From: Alteromonas sp. BL110
GTDB lineage: Bacteria > Pseudomonadota > Gammaproteobacteria > Enterobacterales > Alteromonadaceae
Direction: 5' to 3'
NCBI RefSeq assembly: GCF_003443615.1
Contig: NZ_CP031967.1
Span: 2,604,001-2,668,000, forward strand
Length of the DNA stretch: 64,000 bases
This document shows positions 1 through 8,391 of the stretch, piece after piece; the first letter of the stretch is position 1; the number at the start of each line of letters is the position of its first letter. The notes beneath the pieces were generated by a model, which was not told the DNA's origin, searched no databases, and saw only the letters and a program-made list of their open reading frames with translations. The translations under genes were made by a program, and so were the position numbers.

Positions 1-1
1 C

Positions 2-1096
2 AAAGTACTTCGAGTAAAATCGAAAGGTGGGCTGTCACTTGACCAAGAAATGGAAATAGCGATTAGTGTGCCGTTTAAGCCAAGCTTTTTCGAGCAAGAT
101 GAGCATCTTTTCCCTTTGAAAGTGACACTGCCTAGTGAACTATTTATGGAAAATCCAGAGGCTCAGTTAGCGAAGCCCATTCCGTTGTGGCAGAAAATTT
201 GGAGGGACAGAAACTTAACGATAAGCATCACTGTTGTTTATCTTGTTGCGCTGTCGTTGTTTTTTGCATTCCAGCAAAGGCTAACGCCTTACACGAAGTT
301 TGTGCATACAGTGCGGGCATTTTCCCTTGTGTTCGTGCTGTTTTTTATTGGTTTTTACGCCCAAGGGCAACTGTCTGTCGTCAACATATACACACTGCTA
401 CTGGATATTGTCGATGGATTTTCGTTAGAGGTATATCTTCTCGATCCGGTTATTTTTATTTTGTGGAGCTTTGTATTTGCCTCGCTGTTTATTGTAGGGC
501 GGGGGCTCTTTTGTGGCTGGCTTTGCCCCTTCGGGGCTCTGCAAGAAATGATGGGAATACTGGCTGAAAAGCTCAGGATAAAACAAATTAGAATTAAGCC
601 TCAGCACCACAAGCGGGCGCAAAAAATTAAATATGTGTTGCTTATAGGACTAGTCGCGTGCTCATTCTATTCGCTAAACCTTGCGGAGAAGCTCGCTGAG
701 ATAGAGCCGTTTAAAACATCCATAACCCTACACTTTGTTCGATATTGGCCCTTTGTGCTGTATTCGGTTTTATTGCTGCTACTTAGCTTAAAAATTCATA
801 AAGTGTACTGCCGCTATTTATGTCCATTGGGAGCAGGGCTTGCCATTCTGGGGCGTTTCCCTTTCGTTAAATTGCTTACACGTAAAGATGCCTGCGGTAA
901 TCCGTGTCAGCTGTGCAAACAAAAGAAATGTGGTATTGATGCTATAGAACAAGACGGCAGCATTGACTATGCTGAATGTATTCAGTGCCTTGAGTGTGTG
1001 GTTACGTTAGATAACCCTAACTTGTGCAAAATCGATAAATATAAAAAGAAAAAGGTGCCAACGCGTGTCAAAAACCTCAATCCTGTCCGCCCTTAG
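2..1096 (+). CDS. NosR/NirI-like membrane iron-sulfur protein, C-terminal part
   Basis: The frame is open from the window edge, so the methionine at position 50 is probably internal and the true N-terminus lies outside the window. What is visible is a polytopic membrane domain with two CxxxCP motifs of the NapH/NosR kind (CGWLCPFGA and CRYLCPLGA), followed by a cytoplasmic cysteine-rich tail (CGNPCQLC, then CIQCLECV) that could hold two 4Fe-4S clusters. Full-length NosR/NirI proteins also carry a periplasmic FMN-binding domain upstream; whether it exists here cannot be seen. The 3' end overlaps the FIST gene by 32 bases, which implies translational coupling and a shared role with the sensor genes downstream. 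That role, perhaps redox input to the kinase, is inference. Confidence 0.75.
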   Translation, partial: KVLRVKSKGGLSLDQEMEIAISVPFKPSFFEQDEHLFPLKVTLPSELFMENPEAQLAKPIPLWQKIWRDRNLTISITVVYLVALSLFFAFQQRLTPYTKFVHTVRAFSLVFVLFFIGFYAQGQLSVVNIYTLLLDIVDGFSLEVYLLDPVIFILWSFVFASLFIVGRGLFCGWLCPFGALQEMMGILAEKLRIKQIRIKPQHHKRAQKIKYVLLIGLVACSFYSLNLAEKLAEIEPFKTSITLHFVRYWPFVLYSVLLLLLSLKIHKVYCRYLCPLGAGLAILGRFPFVKLLTRKDACGNPCQLCKQKKCGIDAIEQDGSIDYAECIQCLECVVTLDNPNLCKIDKYKKKKVPTRVKNLNPVRP

Positions 1097-2255
1097 TCAA
1101 CCTGCTAATAGCAAGGTTAACGATGACAACGAAGCGAGTTTATACGGCGCTAAAGAGGCCTGCCGCGATGTGGCCAATGAAATTTTAGCGAACGTTAAGT
1201 GCGATGAAATAGAGCTGTTGCTCTTTCACACAAGCACGCTGTTTGACTTAGACACTGTTGCAAAGGAAATCACCGCACGTTTTCCCCAGGTGAATGTTGT
1301 CGGGTGTACCAGCGCGGGTGAATTTAATAAAAATGGCTACGGGACAGGAAAACTGATGGCCGTCGCGTTTTTGAAAAACGAGTTTTCTATCGCCACTGCG
1401 ATAGTGCCTAAGTTGGGCGAGGTAAATTTCGATGAAGCCCATGATATCGCTAGCGGTTTGCGTAGAGCGTTACAGGGGAGAGAACGTCGCTACGATACAG
1501 AACAGCACTTCGTTATTTCCGTGCTAGATGGGCTTACCCGTCATGAAGAACATTTTTTAGAAACCTTTGCGACTGCCTTTGGCAATATTCCGCACTTAGG
1601 CGGGAGCGCCGGCGATGACTTAAAACTCGAAGCCACTTATGTGTTTTACAAAGGTGTATTTCATCGCGATGCTGCAGTATTGCTGCTTGTTGGCACGGGA
1701 AAGCCATTCACCGTGTTCTCCATTGATCACATTAACTCTCCAGTATCGAAGCTGGTGGTAACCCATGCTGATCCTGAATCGCGAACCGTGTATGAGATCA
1801 ACGGTGAACCTGCTGCGCAGTATTACGCGAGCTTGTTGGGAATGAAAGCTGAAGACTTAACGCCTGATGTGTTCTCCATGTTTCCCCTTGCAGTGATGGT
1901 AGGTGGCAAATATTTCATTCGCTCTATTCAAAAGGTAGATTTAGCCACCAACGCCATTACCTTTTACTGCGCGGTAGATATTGGCATTATTCTTACGTTT
2001 GTTCAGCTGGGCGATTGCATTGAAGCATTAGAAAGTAAGCTAGACAAGCTGCGCGCGAAGCTTGGTGAGCCCGAATTTGTTTATGCTTGTGATTGCTTCC
2101 TGCGAAGGCTCGAAATTCAGCAAGGCAAAAACGACCACGAAATAAGACGGCTACAGCAAAGATACAATGTTGCGGGCTTTAATGCCTATGGCGAGCATAT
2201 CCACTCGGTTCACCTAAATCAAACGTTTACGGGGGTGTATTTTGCAGCCCAATAA
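1065..2255 (+). CDS. FIST-domain sensory protein
   Basis: A 396-residue protein that fits the FIST N plus FIST C domain architecture, a proposed small-ligand sensor module of bacterial signalling proteins. Recognisable features are the early VVGCTSAGEF segment, the central GGSAGDDL segment and the C-terminal stretch around CDCFLRRLE. No signal peptide or membrane segment is evident, so it is probably cytoplasmic. The start is a GTG lying inside the end of the NosR-like gene, and the 3' end overlaps the histidine kinase gene by 14 bases. FIST proteins are often encoded beside histidine kinases, so it most likely supplies ligand information to the kinase downstream. The ligand is unknown. Confidence 0.85.
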   Translation: MSKTSILSALSQPANSKVNDDNEASLYGAKEACRDVANEILANVKCDEIELLLFHTSTLFDLDTVAKEITARFPQVNVVGCTSAGEFNKNGYGTGKLMAVAFLKNEFSIATAIVPKLGEVNFDEAHDIASGLRRALQGRERRYDTEQHFVISVLDGLTRHEEHFLETFATAFGNIPHLGGSAGDDLKLEATYVFYKGVFHRDAAVLLLVGTGKPFTVFSIDHINSPVSKLVVTHADPESRTVYEINGEPAAQYYASLLGMKAEDLTPDVFSMFPLAVMVGGKYFIRSIQKVDLATNAITFYCAVDIGIILTFVQLGDCIEALESKLDKLRAKLGEPEFVYACDCFLRRLEIQQGKNDHEIRRLQQRYNVAGFNAYGEHIHSVHLNQTFTGVYFAAQ

Positions 2256-4755
2256 TCAATTTACCGACGTGGAGGCGCTCCAAAAGGCCCTTTACGAGCA
2301 AAGGCGTGAAAACGAAAAGCTTGAGAAAATAAATGCTGCGCTAATGTATCGCATGGAAGAGGGCGGTTTTAATCATCATAGTTACCGCGCCTTTGAACAC
2401 TCGGTTCAACTTTCTGAAAAAGTGAGTCAGAAAACAGAGGAGCTACAGTCAGTACTGCAAAAACTGGAGCAGTCAAACGCTGAATTGGTGCGCGCTCACG
2501 AAGAAACCCATCAGGTTAAACAGCGTTTGCACGACGCCATTGAAAGTACCAATCAGGCGATGGTGTTGCTTGATAGGCTTGGCGGGATTATTTTCTTTAA
2601 TCGTCATTTCGAAACCGTCTGGGACGACCTTTCCATTACTCCTAAAGTTGGTGATAACTATTATGATATTACGCAAGCAGCCAAGCATTCAGGGGTTATT
2701 CGCCGCGCACTGCCTGCCGATGTGGAAGGTAGGATAATTTACCAGTTGTCGAATCGACGATGGTATCAGCTGACTAACCGACCGACTCAAGAAGGTGGGA
2801 ACGTTATTCTGTTTAACGATATCACTGAAGTAAAACTGCTTGAGTCGAATCGCTACGAACAAGTCATTAAAGAGAAAAATAAGCTACTGCAAAGCCTTAT
2901 CGATAATATTGATGTGGGAATTTTGCTTATTGATAAAGAAGGTGGCATTGCGTTTTGGAATAACACGTTTTTAACTCAATCGAACGTGATGCGGCATGTG
3001 TTAGTTAACAGTAAGAATATTTATGCGCTTCAAAATAATCGGCAATGGAGTGGTTTAAATTTGAAGCCCGTGGGACCAAGTACTCAAATTATCCACGACC
3101 ACCTAGTGGTTGAACGAAATATCACAAAGCTGCCCGATGGCAATACGCTGTGCACGTTTACCAATGTTACGTCGCAGCATCACTACGCGGAAACGCTGAA
3201 GCAAAACGAAAGCTGGATCCGTATGATAACCGATAATGTGCCAGCCCTTATTGCTTATATTGGTACCGATAAAAAGTTCCAATACACCAATAAAGGTTAC
3301 CGCGATTGGTATGGCGTGAGTGAGCAAGACATTAATGATATGCCTATGGATAGAAGCCATCTGAAAGAGGTTTACCCCAATCTTATTCAGTACTTGCGCC
3401 GCGTTAACCAAGGCGAAGTGGTTAGCTTTCAAAGTAAGGAAAAAAATGCCCACGGCGACGTGGGCTTTTTACAGAAAGTCTATTTGCCCCATTTTAATGA
3501 GTCTGGCGATATTACCGGGCACTTTGTCTTGGCAACAGACGTGTCGCAACAGGTAAAAAGTCAGCTTCAGCTTAAAGCGGCTAAGGATCAATTAGAATCA
3601 AATGTAGAAAAGCGTACGCGTGAGCTCAACCACGCCAACATCGCCCTTCAAGAAGCCATTGATTCAAAGAGCAAATTTTTGGCCGCTATCAGCCACGATC
3701 TTATGCAGCCCCTCAGCGCTGCCATCCTGTTCAATGAAACATTGAAAGATCAGGTCGATAGTTCATCTAGCTCTATTGTTGCGGCACTCGATAACTCACT
3801 GTCTGATTTACATGGCCTTATTCGCACGCTTATTGAAACATCCAAATTGGACGCTGGAGTGTTACAGCCCGATAAGCAGCAAGAGAATGTATTGCCGTTA
3901 CTTATGCAGTTAGCCGAAGAGTTTACACATATCAGTAAAGACTACCGCGTAGATTTTCGCTACCGCTTGACAGAAGCATTCGTAGTGACAGACGTGAATT
4001 TGCTTTCTCGAATATTGCGAAATTTATTAATAAATGCAATGAAATATGGTGCGAACGGCAAGGTGCTACTGGCTGCAAGAAAGGTGAATGAGAATCTGGA
4101 AATTAGCATCTATGATCAAGGTGTGGGTATAAGCGAAGACGATCAGAAAGTTATTTTTAAAGAGTTTTCCAGATTAGAAAACGATTTTAATTACTCTTAC
4201 AGTTTGGGTCTGGGACTATACATTGTAGATAAAATGAGTAAGTTGTTAGAGCACGATATTCGAGTGCGCTCGAAAGAGGGCGTAGGTGCGTGCTTCACGG
4301 TGACCATTCCTATTACTGAAGTGTGTCGTACGAGTCAAGAGCAAGACTATCTTTATACTTTGGAGCCGTCGTTACCAAATTACGTTTTAGATAAGCATAT
4401 ATGGCACATTGATAACGATGCGAATATGCGTATAGCTATGCAAACGTTGTTCGCAAACTGGGACATGGAAATAGATACCTTCTCAGGGTTTAAACAATGC
4501 AGTGCCGTAAACAATGGAAGCTTTGAGGAGTGCGACATGCTTATCGTCGATTACCACTTGGATGAAGAAGAAACCGGTTTAGATATTGCAAAACGCGTAA
4601 GAAAAATCGCGCCTTACATGCCCATTATGATTTGCACTGCTAATCACTCAAAAGCCTTGGCGAATGAACTTGAAGGCACCGATATTCAGTTGCTGCACAA
4701 ACCTGTTAATTCATCTGTTCTTAAAGCTGCATTGTTGTCGAGCCTGAATGGCTGA
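2242..4755 (+). CDS. Hybrid PAS sensor histidine kinase
   Basis: An 837-residue soluble hybrid kinase starting at a TTG that overlaps the FIST stop. An N-terminal coiled coil (about residues 10-95) leads to three PAS-like domains (about 95-205, 215-320 and 325-445) and a second coiled coil. The dimerisation/phosphoacceptor motif AAISHDLMQPLSA is near residue 485. The ATPase domain has an N-box (LLINAMKYG), a G1 box (DQGVGIS) and a G2 box (GLGLYIV). A receiver domain with LIVDYHL occupies the last 120 residues. No membrane segment is visible. The architecture resembles the NahK/ErcS group, some of which regulate PQQ-alcohol oxidation in pseudomonads. Here the convergent LuxR-type regulator and the nearby quinoprotein genes suggest the same job; that link is inference. 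Confidence 0.88.
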   Translation: MQPNNQFTDVEALQKALYEQRRENEKLEKINAALMYRMEEGGFNHHSYRAFEHSVQLSEKVSQKTEELQSVLQKLEQSNAELVRAHEETHQVKQRLHDAIESTNQAMVLLDRLGGIIFFNRHFETVWDDLSITPKVGDNYYDITQAAKHSGVIRRALPADVEGRIIYQLSNRRWYQLTNRPTQEGGNVILFNDITEVKLLESNRYEQVIKEKNKLLQSLIDNIDVGILLIDKEGGIAFWNNTFLTQSNVMRHVLVNSKNIYALQNNRQWSGLNLKPVGPSTQIIHDHLVVERNITKLPDGNTLCTFTNVTSQHHYAETLKQNESWIRMITDNVPALIAYIGTDKKFQYTNKGYRDWYGVSEQDINDMPMDRSHLKEVYPNLIQYLRRVNQGEVVSFQSKEKNAHGDVGFLQKVYLPHFNESGDITGHFVLATDVSQQVKSQLQLKAAKDQLESNVEKRTRELNHANIALQEAIDSKSKFLAAISHDLMQPLSAAILFNETLKDQVDSSSSSIVAALDNSLSDLHGLIRTLIETSKLDAGVLQPDKQQENVLPLLMQLAEEFTHISKDYRVDFRYRLTEAFVVTDVNLLSRILRNLLINAMKYGANGKVLLAARKVNENLEISIYDQGVGISEDDQKVIFKEFSRLENDFNYSYSLGLGLYIVDKMSKLLEHDIRVRSKEGVGACFTVTIPITEVCRTSQEQDYLYTLEPSLPNYVLDKHIWHIDNDANMRIAMQTLFANWDMEIDTFSGFKQCSAVNNGSFEECDMLIVDYHLDEEETGLDIAKRVRKIAPYMPIMICTANHSKALANELEGTDIQLLHKPVNSSVLKAALLSSLNG

Positions 4756-4886
4756 AAGTAAAAGCTGATGGCGGTGTTTCTATTCGCCTCTAACCTTCAG
4801 GTGGATAGAATTCGTCAGATTTCCTTTTAGACAAGAGGCTAGCGCTTTAACTTTTGCTGCCTCGAGTCTATTGCTGGCAAAGCCGC

Positions 4887-5546
4887 CTAATTAAAAACGT
4901 ATTGGTTGAAGTCGATATTCGCGGCACTGGCCACTACTTTCACTCGATTGCTAGCACCCAACTTTTTAAGAATAGACGAAACATGAGATTTAACCGTAGT
5001 TTCAGAAATATTAAGTTCGTAGGCAATCACTTTATTAGCTAATCCTTGAGTTAAGTACTTCAACACGGTCAGTTCTTTTCGGGTTAATGAGCGAATTTGC
5101 TCTGGCGAAATACCATTGTCATTGGTCATGCGGGTTCTAGTAGATGGTGTTCTCAATATCTCTGATGGTAAACACACATTCCCTTCAAAAATGCTTTCAA
5201 TAGACGTGGCAATTTCTTCAATTTTGCTGCTTTTTGAAATAAAGCCAACAGCACCATAAGAGATGGTTTGCAGAATATTTTGTTTTTCCGTTTCAGCGGA
5301 AATTATGACCACGGGTACATTAGGGTGTTGGTTTCGAATTTCTAAAAGCCCGTTAAGACCACAGGTTTCTGGCATATTTAAATCGAGCATGATTAAGTCG
5401 AAGCTTGCGTCTTGCTCAAGTAAAGTTAACGCTTCAGAAATTGAATTGGCTTCGAGGGTTTCTGAGTCGGGAAACTTTTTCCCTAAAATAGTAATCATTG
5501 CGTGACGAAAAATAGGGTGATCGTCAATTATCAGGATACGGTGCAT
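4887..5546 (-). CDS. LuxR/NarL-family response regulator
   Basis: A 219-residue two-domain regulator. The receiver domain has the acidic pair D8/D9, the phosphoacceptor D55 in LIMLDLNMP, and the conserved lysine in GFISKSS. The C-terminal LuxR-type helix-turn-helix (about residues 150-215) contains LTRKELTVLKYLTQG and ISETTVKSHVSSIL. It is transcribed toward the kinase gene and ends about 130 bases from it. Regulators of this family (AgmR/ErbR/ExaE/PedR) control PQQ-dependent alcohol dehydrogenase genes in Pseudomonas. Its place next to a FIST/kinase pair and a quinoprotein locus makes it the best candidate in the window for binding the CCTCC-GGAGG palindromes. No binding data are available, so this is inference. 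Confidence 0.88.
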   Translation of the reverse strand: MHRILIIDDHPIFRHAMITILGKKFPDSETLEANSISEALTLLEQDASFDLIMLDLNMPETCGLNGLLEIRNQHPNVPVVIISAETEKQNILQTISYGAVGFISKSSKIEEIATSIESIFEGNVCLPSEILRTPSTRTRMTNDNGISPEQIRSLTRKELTVLKYLTQGLANKVIAYELNISETTVKSHVSSILKKLGASNRVKVVASAANIDFNQYVFN

Positions 5547-5819
5547 CGTCTTCCCCTCAGCTAAAAAAGCGACATGTGCCGCGGGCCTTGTGGTATGTGT
5601 GGGTTGACGCTTTACTCACACAATAAGTATTTTTTGTAAGATAAAGTTATCGTGCGAATAAAACGTTTCTAAGTGACCGAATTGGCTGAAATATTGAAAG
5701 CTAAATCGTCACTTAACTCTCTCATGATGTTAACATTAATATAACATTTATTCAGGCTTATTAGACCAAAGGCTTATAATATAATAGCGGGAACGACCCG
5801 TTCGGAAGAGACTTTTGTT

Positions 5820-6680
5820 CTATAGCTCATCAAGTAGCTGTTGCCTTTTTTGCGCGTATTCTTTTTCACTAATCAATTGTGCCTTTTTTAGTGCGTCTAA
5901 GCGTTTAAAACGAGCTATAACCTCGTCTTCCGTGGATAATGTGGCTGAAATGGATTTGTCTCTGGTAGTGGGCGTGTTTTCCCTATTCGGTGGGGAAAAT
6001 TTTTCCTCTCTTTTTGTGGTTGCTAACGCTAGTTGAGTAGGTGCAACAACCCAATCGAAGCGATTTTTTGTTTTTAATGCAATGCCAGGTGCGGAAAAAG
6101 AGAGTGGGGAATCAAATGAAAACTTTGCTTGTTTTCGATTACCAAAATCAAAGTCGTATTTTACCAAGCCCTGAGAAGTAGGATCATAAGCCATTTCGTA
6201 GGCTTTATTGGTTACTTTGTCGAACTCGCCAATAAGAATATTGAGCTGATCGTCTGCAACGAAAATACTGCCTGCAACATAATACGTTTGGGTTTTAAGG
6301 CCTGCCAAATAGCGCTTCTCTTTACTAAGGGCAAAAATTACGTCTTGCTGAGCAGTCGCTGTTCGCAGCGCCTCAGGCAGATAGGTGGCAAGTAACGCAA
6401 CCTGTTCGTTGGAAAAAAGCGGTGTTGACGTATTTTTGTTCTTAACCACCTGAATAGCGCTAAGTATGGCGGATACATCCTGCTCTTGCAGCGTAAAGGG
6501 GTGTTGGTTGGCACGCATGTCACTGTCTGCTTCGTTTTGCTTTTCAACAAGGCGAATAAAATTGTTTTTGTCCTCCTGAAATATGACCTGTGCGTCTGCG
6601 ATATGTACTGTCGTTATGAAGAGTAGGGCTAACAGAATGGGTTGAGCTGAACGTAATGAAAATAGAGATGTATTTTTCAT
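5820..6680 (-). CDS. Secreted protein with SHOCT-like C-terminus, function unknown
   Basis: A 286-residue protein with a probable Sec signal peptide (hydrophobic core about residues 12-28, ending near ADAQ). The last 35 residues (DEVIARFKRLDALKKAQL, then ISEKEYAQKRQQLLDEL) match the pattern of the SHOCT short C-terminal domain. The middle is not recognised. The ribosome-binding site AAGGAAGG precedes the ATG. It lies downstream of the porin, separated by a hairpin terminator, so it is probably transcribed separately. No enzymatic motif is seen and its role in the quinoprotein locus, if any, is unknown. Confidence 0.7.
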   Translation of the reverse strand: MKNTSLFSLRSAQPILLALLFITTVHIADAQVIFQEDKNNFIRLVEKQNEADSDMRANQHPFTLQEQDVSAILSAIQVVKNKNTSTPLFSNEQVALLATYLPEALRTATAQQDVIFALSKEKRYLAGLKTQTYYVAGSIFVADDQLNILIGEFDKVTNKAYEMAYDPTSQGLVKYDFDFGNRKQAKFSFDSPLSFSAPGIALKTKNRFDWVVAPTQLALATTKREEKFSPPNRENTPTTRDKSISATLSTEDEVIARFKRLDALKKAQLISEKEYAQKRQQLLDEL

Positions 6681-6701
6681 GATCCTTCCTTTTTCAATAG
6701 G

Positions 6702-6728
6702 AAAAGCGAGAGTGAATCTCGCTTTTTT
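6702..6728 (-). terminator. Rho-independent terminator downstream of the porin gene
   Basis: A hairpin of GCGAG paired with CTCGC, flanked by A and T runs. It lies between the porin stop and the next minus-strand gene, so it probably ends the porin transcript. The A/T symmetry allows it to act in both directions. Confidence 0.6.
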
Positions 6729-6880
6729 ATGTCATATCTTTTAGCTTAATTTTAATTTCTGACTTAAGTTTAAAATTGATTAGTTTTTTATCATTAATTA
6801 AATGAATCGAGTAGTTTTTAAAATTCAGGATAATTAGATATAAGTTCAGTGTTAAAATATGACTGATTTTTAATTCTCAA

Positions 6881-8110
6881 TTAAAAGAACACAGTGCCAC
6901 CTAGTTGAATTAGGGTTAAGTCTTCTGCGCTGTTATAAATTCCTTGCGCAGATTCTGAACCATCAATATCTAAACTTAGGTTTTCGTATTTCGCGTAAAC
7001 CAAGAAGCGCGAGCCAAAATATTGTTCTGCTGCAATACCCCACTGACTAAGCTCTGAGCCGGTAACGCCATCTAAATGAGCCATGCCGTATTGGTCGTTA
7101 TAACTTGCATATTCTGCGTAAAATGCTGAATCACCAAAGCGATTAAACTGTTTTCTAATGCCAGCTTTGAAGTAATAGGCATCTGTATCATCACCCGAAC
7201 CAACAATAGCATCGTCAGCTTCTTCCGTCTGGTAAGTGGCTACCCCAAACACGCCGGATTCGATGTGCATTACACCTGCTTGCATTTGTAGAGTAGTTGA
7301 ACTGTTGCCGCCAACATTACTGCCGCCATCTTTGTTCACTGAGTAGCCTGCGTGAAGATTGGTTTTAAAGCCTTCATGTTCAGCAGCGTATTTCACCGCA
7401 ACATCAAAGATTTCATCGTTTGCATAACCTACGGCAATACTAACGTTACCCATCTGAGGTAGGTCGTAGCGTACGCCGTTGCGATAAATACCGTTACAGT
7501 CTAGCCCTATACCCAAGCCAGGCGTAGCCAAACATTGGGCAAATTGCCCCCACGCTACGTTTGTCGAGCCTTCTTCGACGCCTCGAATAAAGAAGCCATT
7601 TGCTCTAAATAATGGAGAAATTCCCGACCAGATTGTGCCAGACGGATCGGCTAGAACGGCAATGTTATCGGTGGGAAGGCTTTGTAAACCAACGGTGATT
7701 TTACCCCAGTCGCCACCAAAGTAGAGGCTACTGCCCAACAGGCCTATGTCGCCGCCGTTGAAGGTGTCTAAGTTATCCTGATTGGCAAACAAAAGCGGGG
7801 TTTGATGGCCACCACCGGCGTAGTTCGGTGCGCCTGAAAGAGGTTCAATAATGACCTCAAAGCCCACGTCCATGCCTTGTTCTTCCAGTTTATAGTTTCC
7901 TGAAAGCGTAATACGGCTGCCTAGCGTTGTACCGTTATCTGAAAGTTGTGCCACATCACTACCCACACCGTCGTCGTAATAGGTTAAGCCTTCATTTATC
8001 CATCCAGAGATATTCCATGAATAGGGCTCGTCTTGGGCAAAACTATGGCTACTGACTGTGCTCAAAATGGCAATAGATAAACAGGTTTTTGTAAATGTAT
8101 TCTTTTTCAT
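6881..8110 (-). CDS. Outer-membrane porin
   Basis: A 409-residue outer-membrane beta-barrel protein. It has a signal peptide ending at HSFAQ, alternating amphipathic strands throughout, and a terminal aromatic residue (GGTVFF) as expected for a BAM substrate. The sequence is of the general Gram-negative porin type (opening SWNISGWINEGLTYYDDG), with a Cys pair (CLATPGLGIGLDC) that could close an extracellular loop. It follows the TonB receptor on the same strand, but a strong terminator separates them. It may admit alcohols or other small substrates for the periplasmic dehydrogenase; that is inference from location only. Confidence 0.75.
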   Translation of the reverse strand: MKKNTFTKTCLSIAILSTVSSHSFAQDEPYSWNISGWINEGLTYYDDGVGSDVAQLSDNGTTLGSRITLSGNYKLEEQGMDVGFEVIIEPLSGAPNYAGGGHQTPLLFANQDNLDTFNGGDIGLLGSSLYFGGDWGKITVGLQSLPTDNIAVLADPSGTIWSGISPLFRANGFFIRGVEEGSTNVAWGQFAQCLATPGLGIGLDCNGIYRNGVRYDLPQMGNVSIAVGYANDEIFDVAVKYAAEHEGFKTNLHAGYSVNKDGGSNVGGNSSTTLQMQAGVMHIESGVFGVATYQTEEADDAIVGSGDDTDAYYFKAGIRKQFNRFGDSAFYAEYASYNDQYGMAHLDGVTGSELSQWGIAAEQYFGSRFLVYAKYENLSLDIDGSESAQGIYNSAEDLTLIQLGGTVFF

Positions 8111-8293
8111 TTTACTGTCCCAATATTGGTAGTGTTGATTAATTACAGTGGCTTTTTATTTTTATTTTTGACTGGTTTTAATGCTTTCGGTGTCCAGTAA
8201 ATTGATAATAGGTTCTATTGAATTTTGAACCATCGGCCGTAAGGCGTGTTAATCTCCTTCTTTAGTAGCGGGAAAATTAAATGTATAAATGAT

Positions 8294-8334
8294 AAAAAAC
8301 GCGACTACTGTGAAAAAGTAAGTCGCGTTTTTTT
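8294..8334 (-). terminator. Rho-independent terminator of the TonB receptor gene
   Basis: AAAAAACGCGACT pairs with AGTCGCGTTTTTT across a 14-base loop. It lies about 58 bases past the TonB receptor stop on the minus strand and ends in a T run on that strand. Confidence 0.75.
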
Positions 8335-8391
8335 GATTTTTGTGCAGCTTTTGTGTGGATAAAAGCGCGTGTGGTAACAACTGCTATCTGA

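Noticed and set aside
8251..8270. A sixth copy of the locus palindrome before the porin gene
   Set aside because: CTCCTTCTTTAG has only one arm; no GGAGG partner is found nearby.
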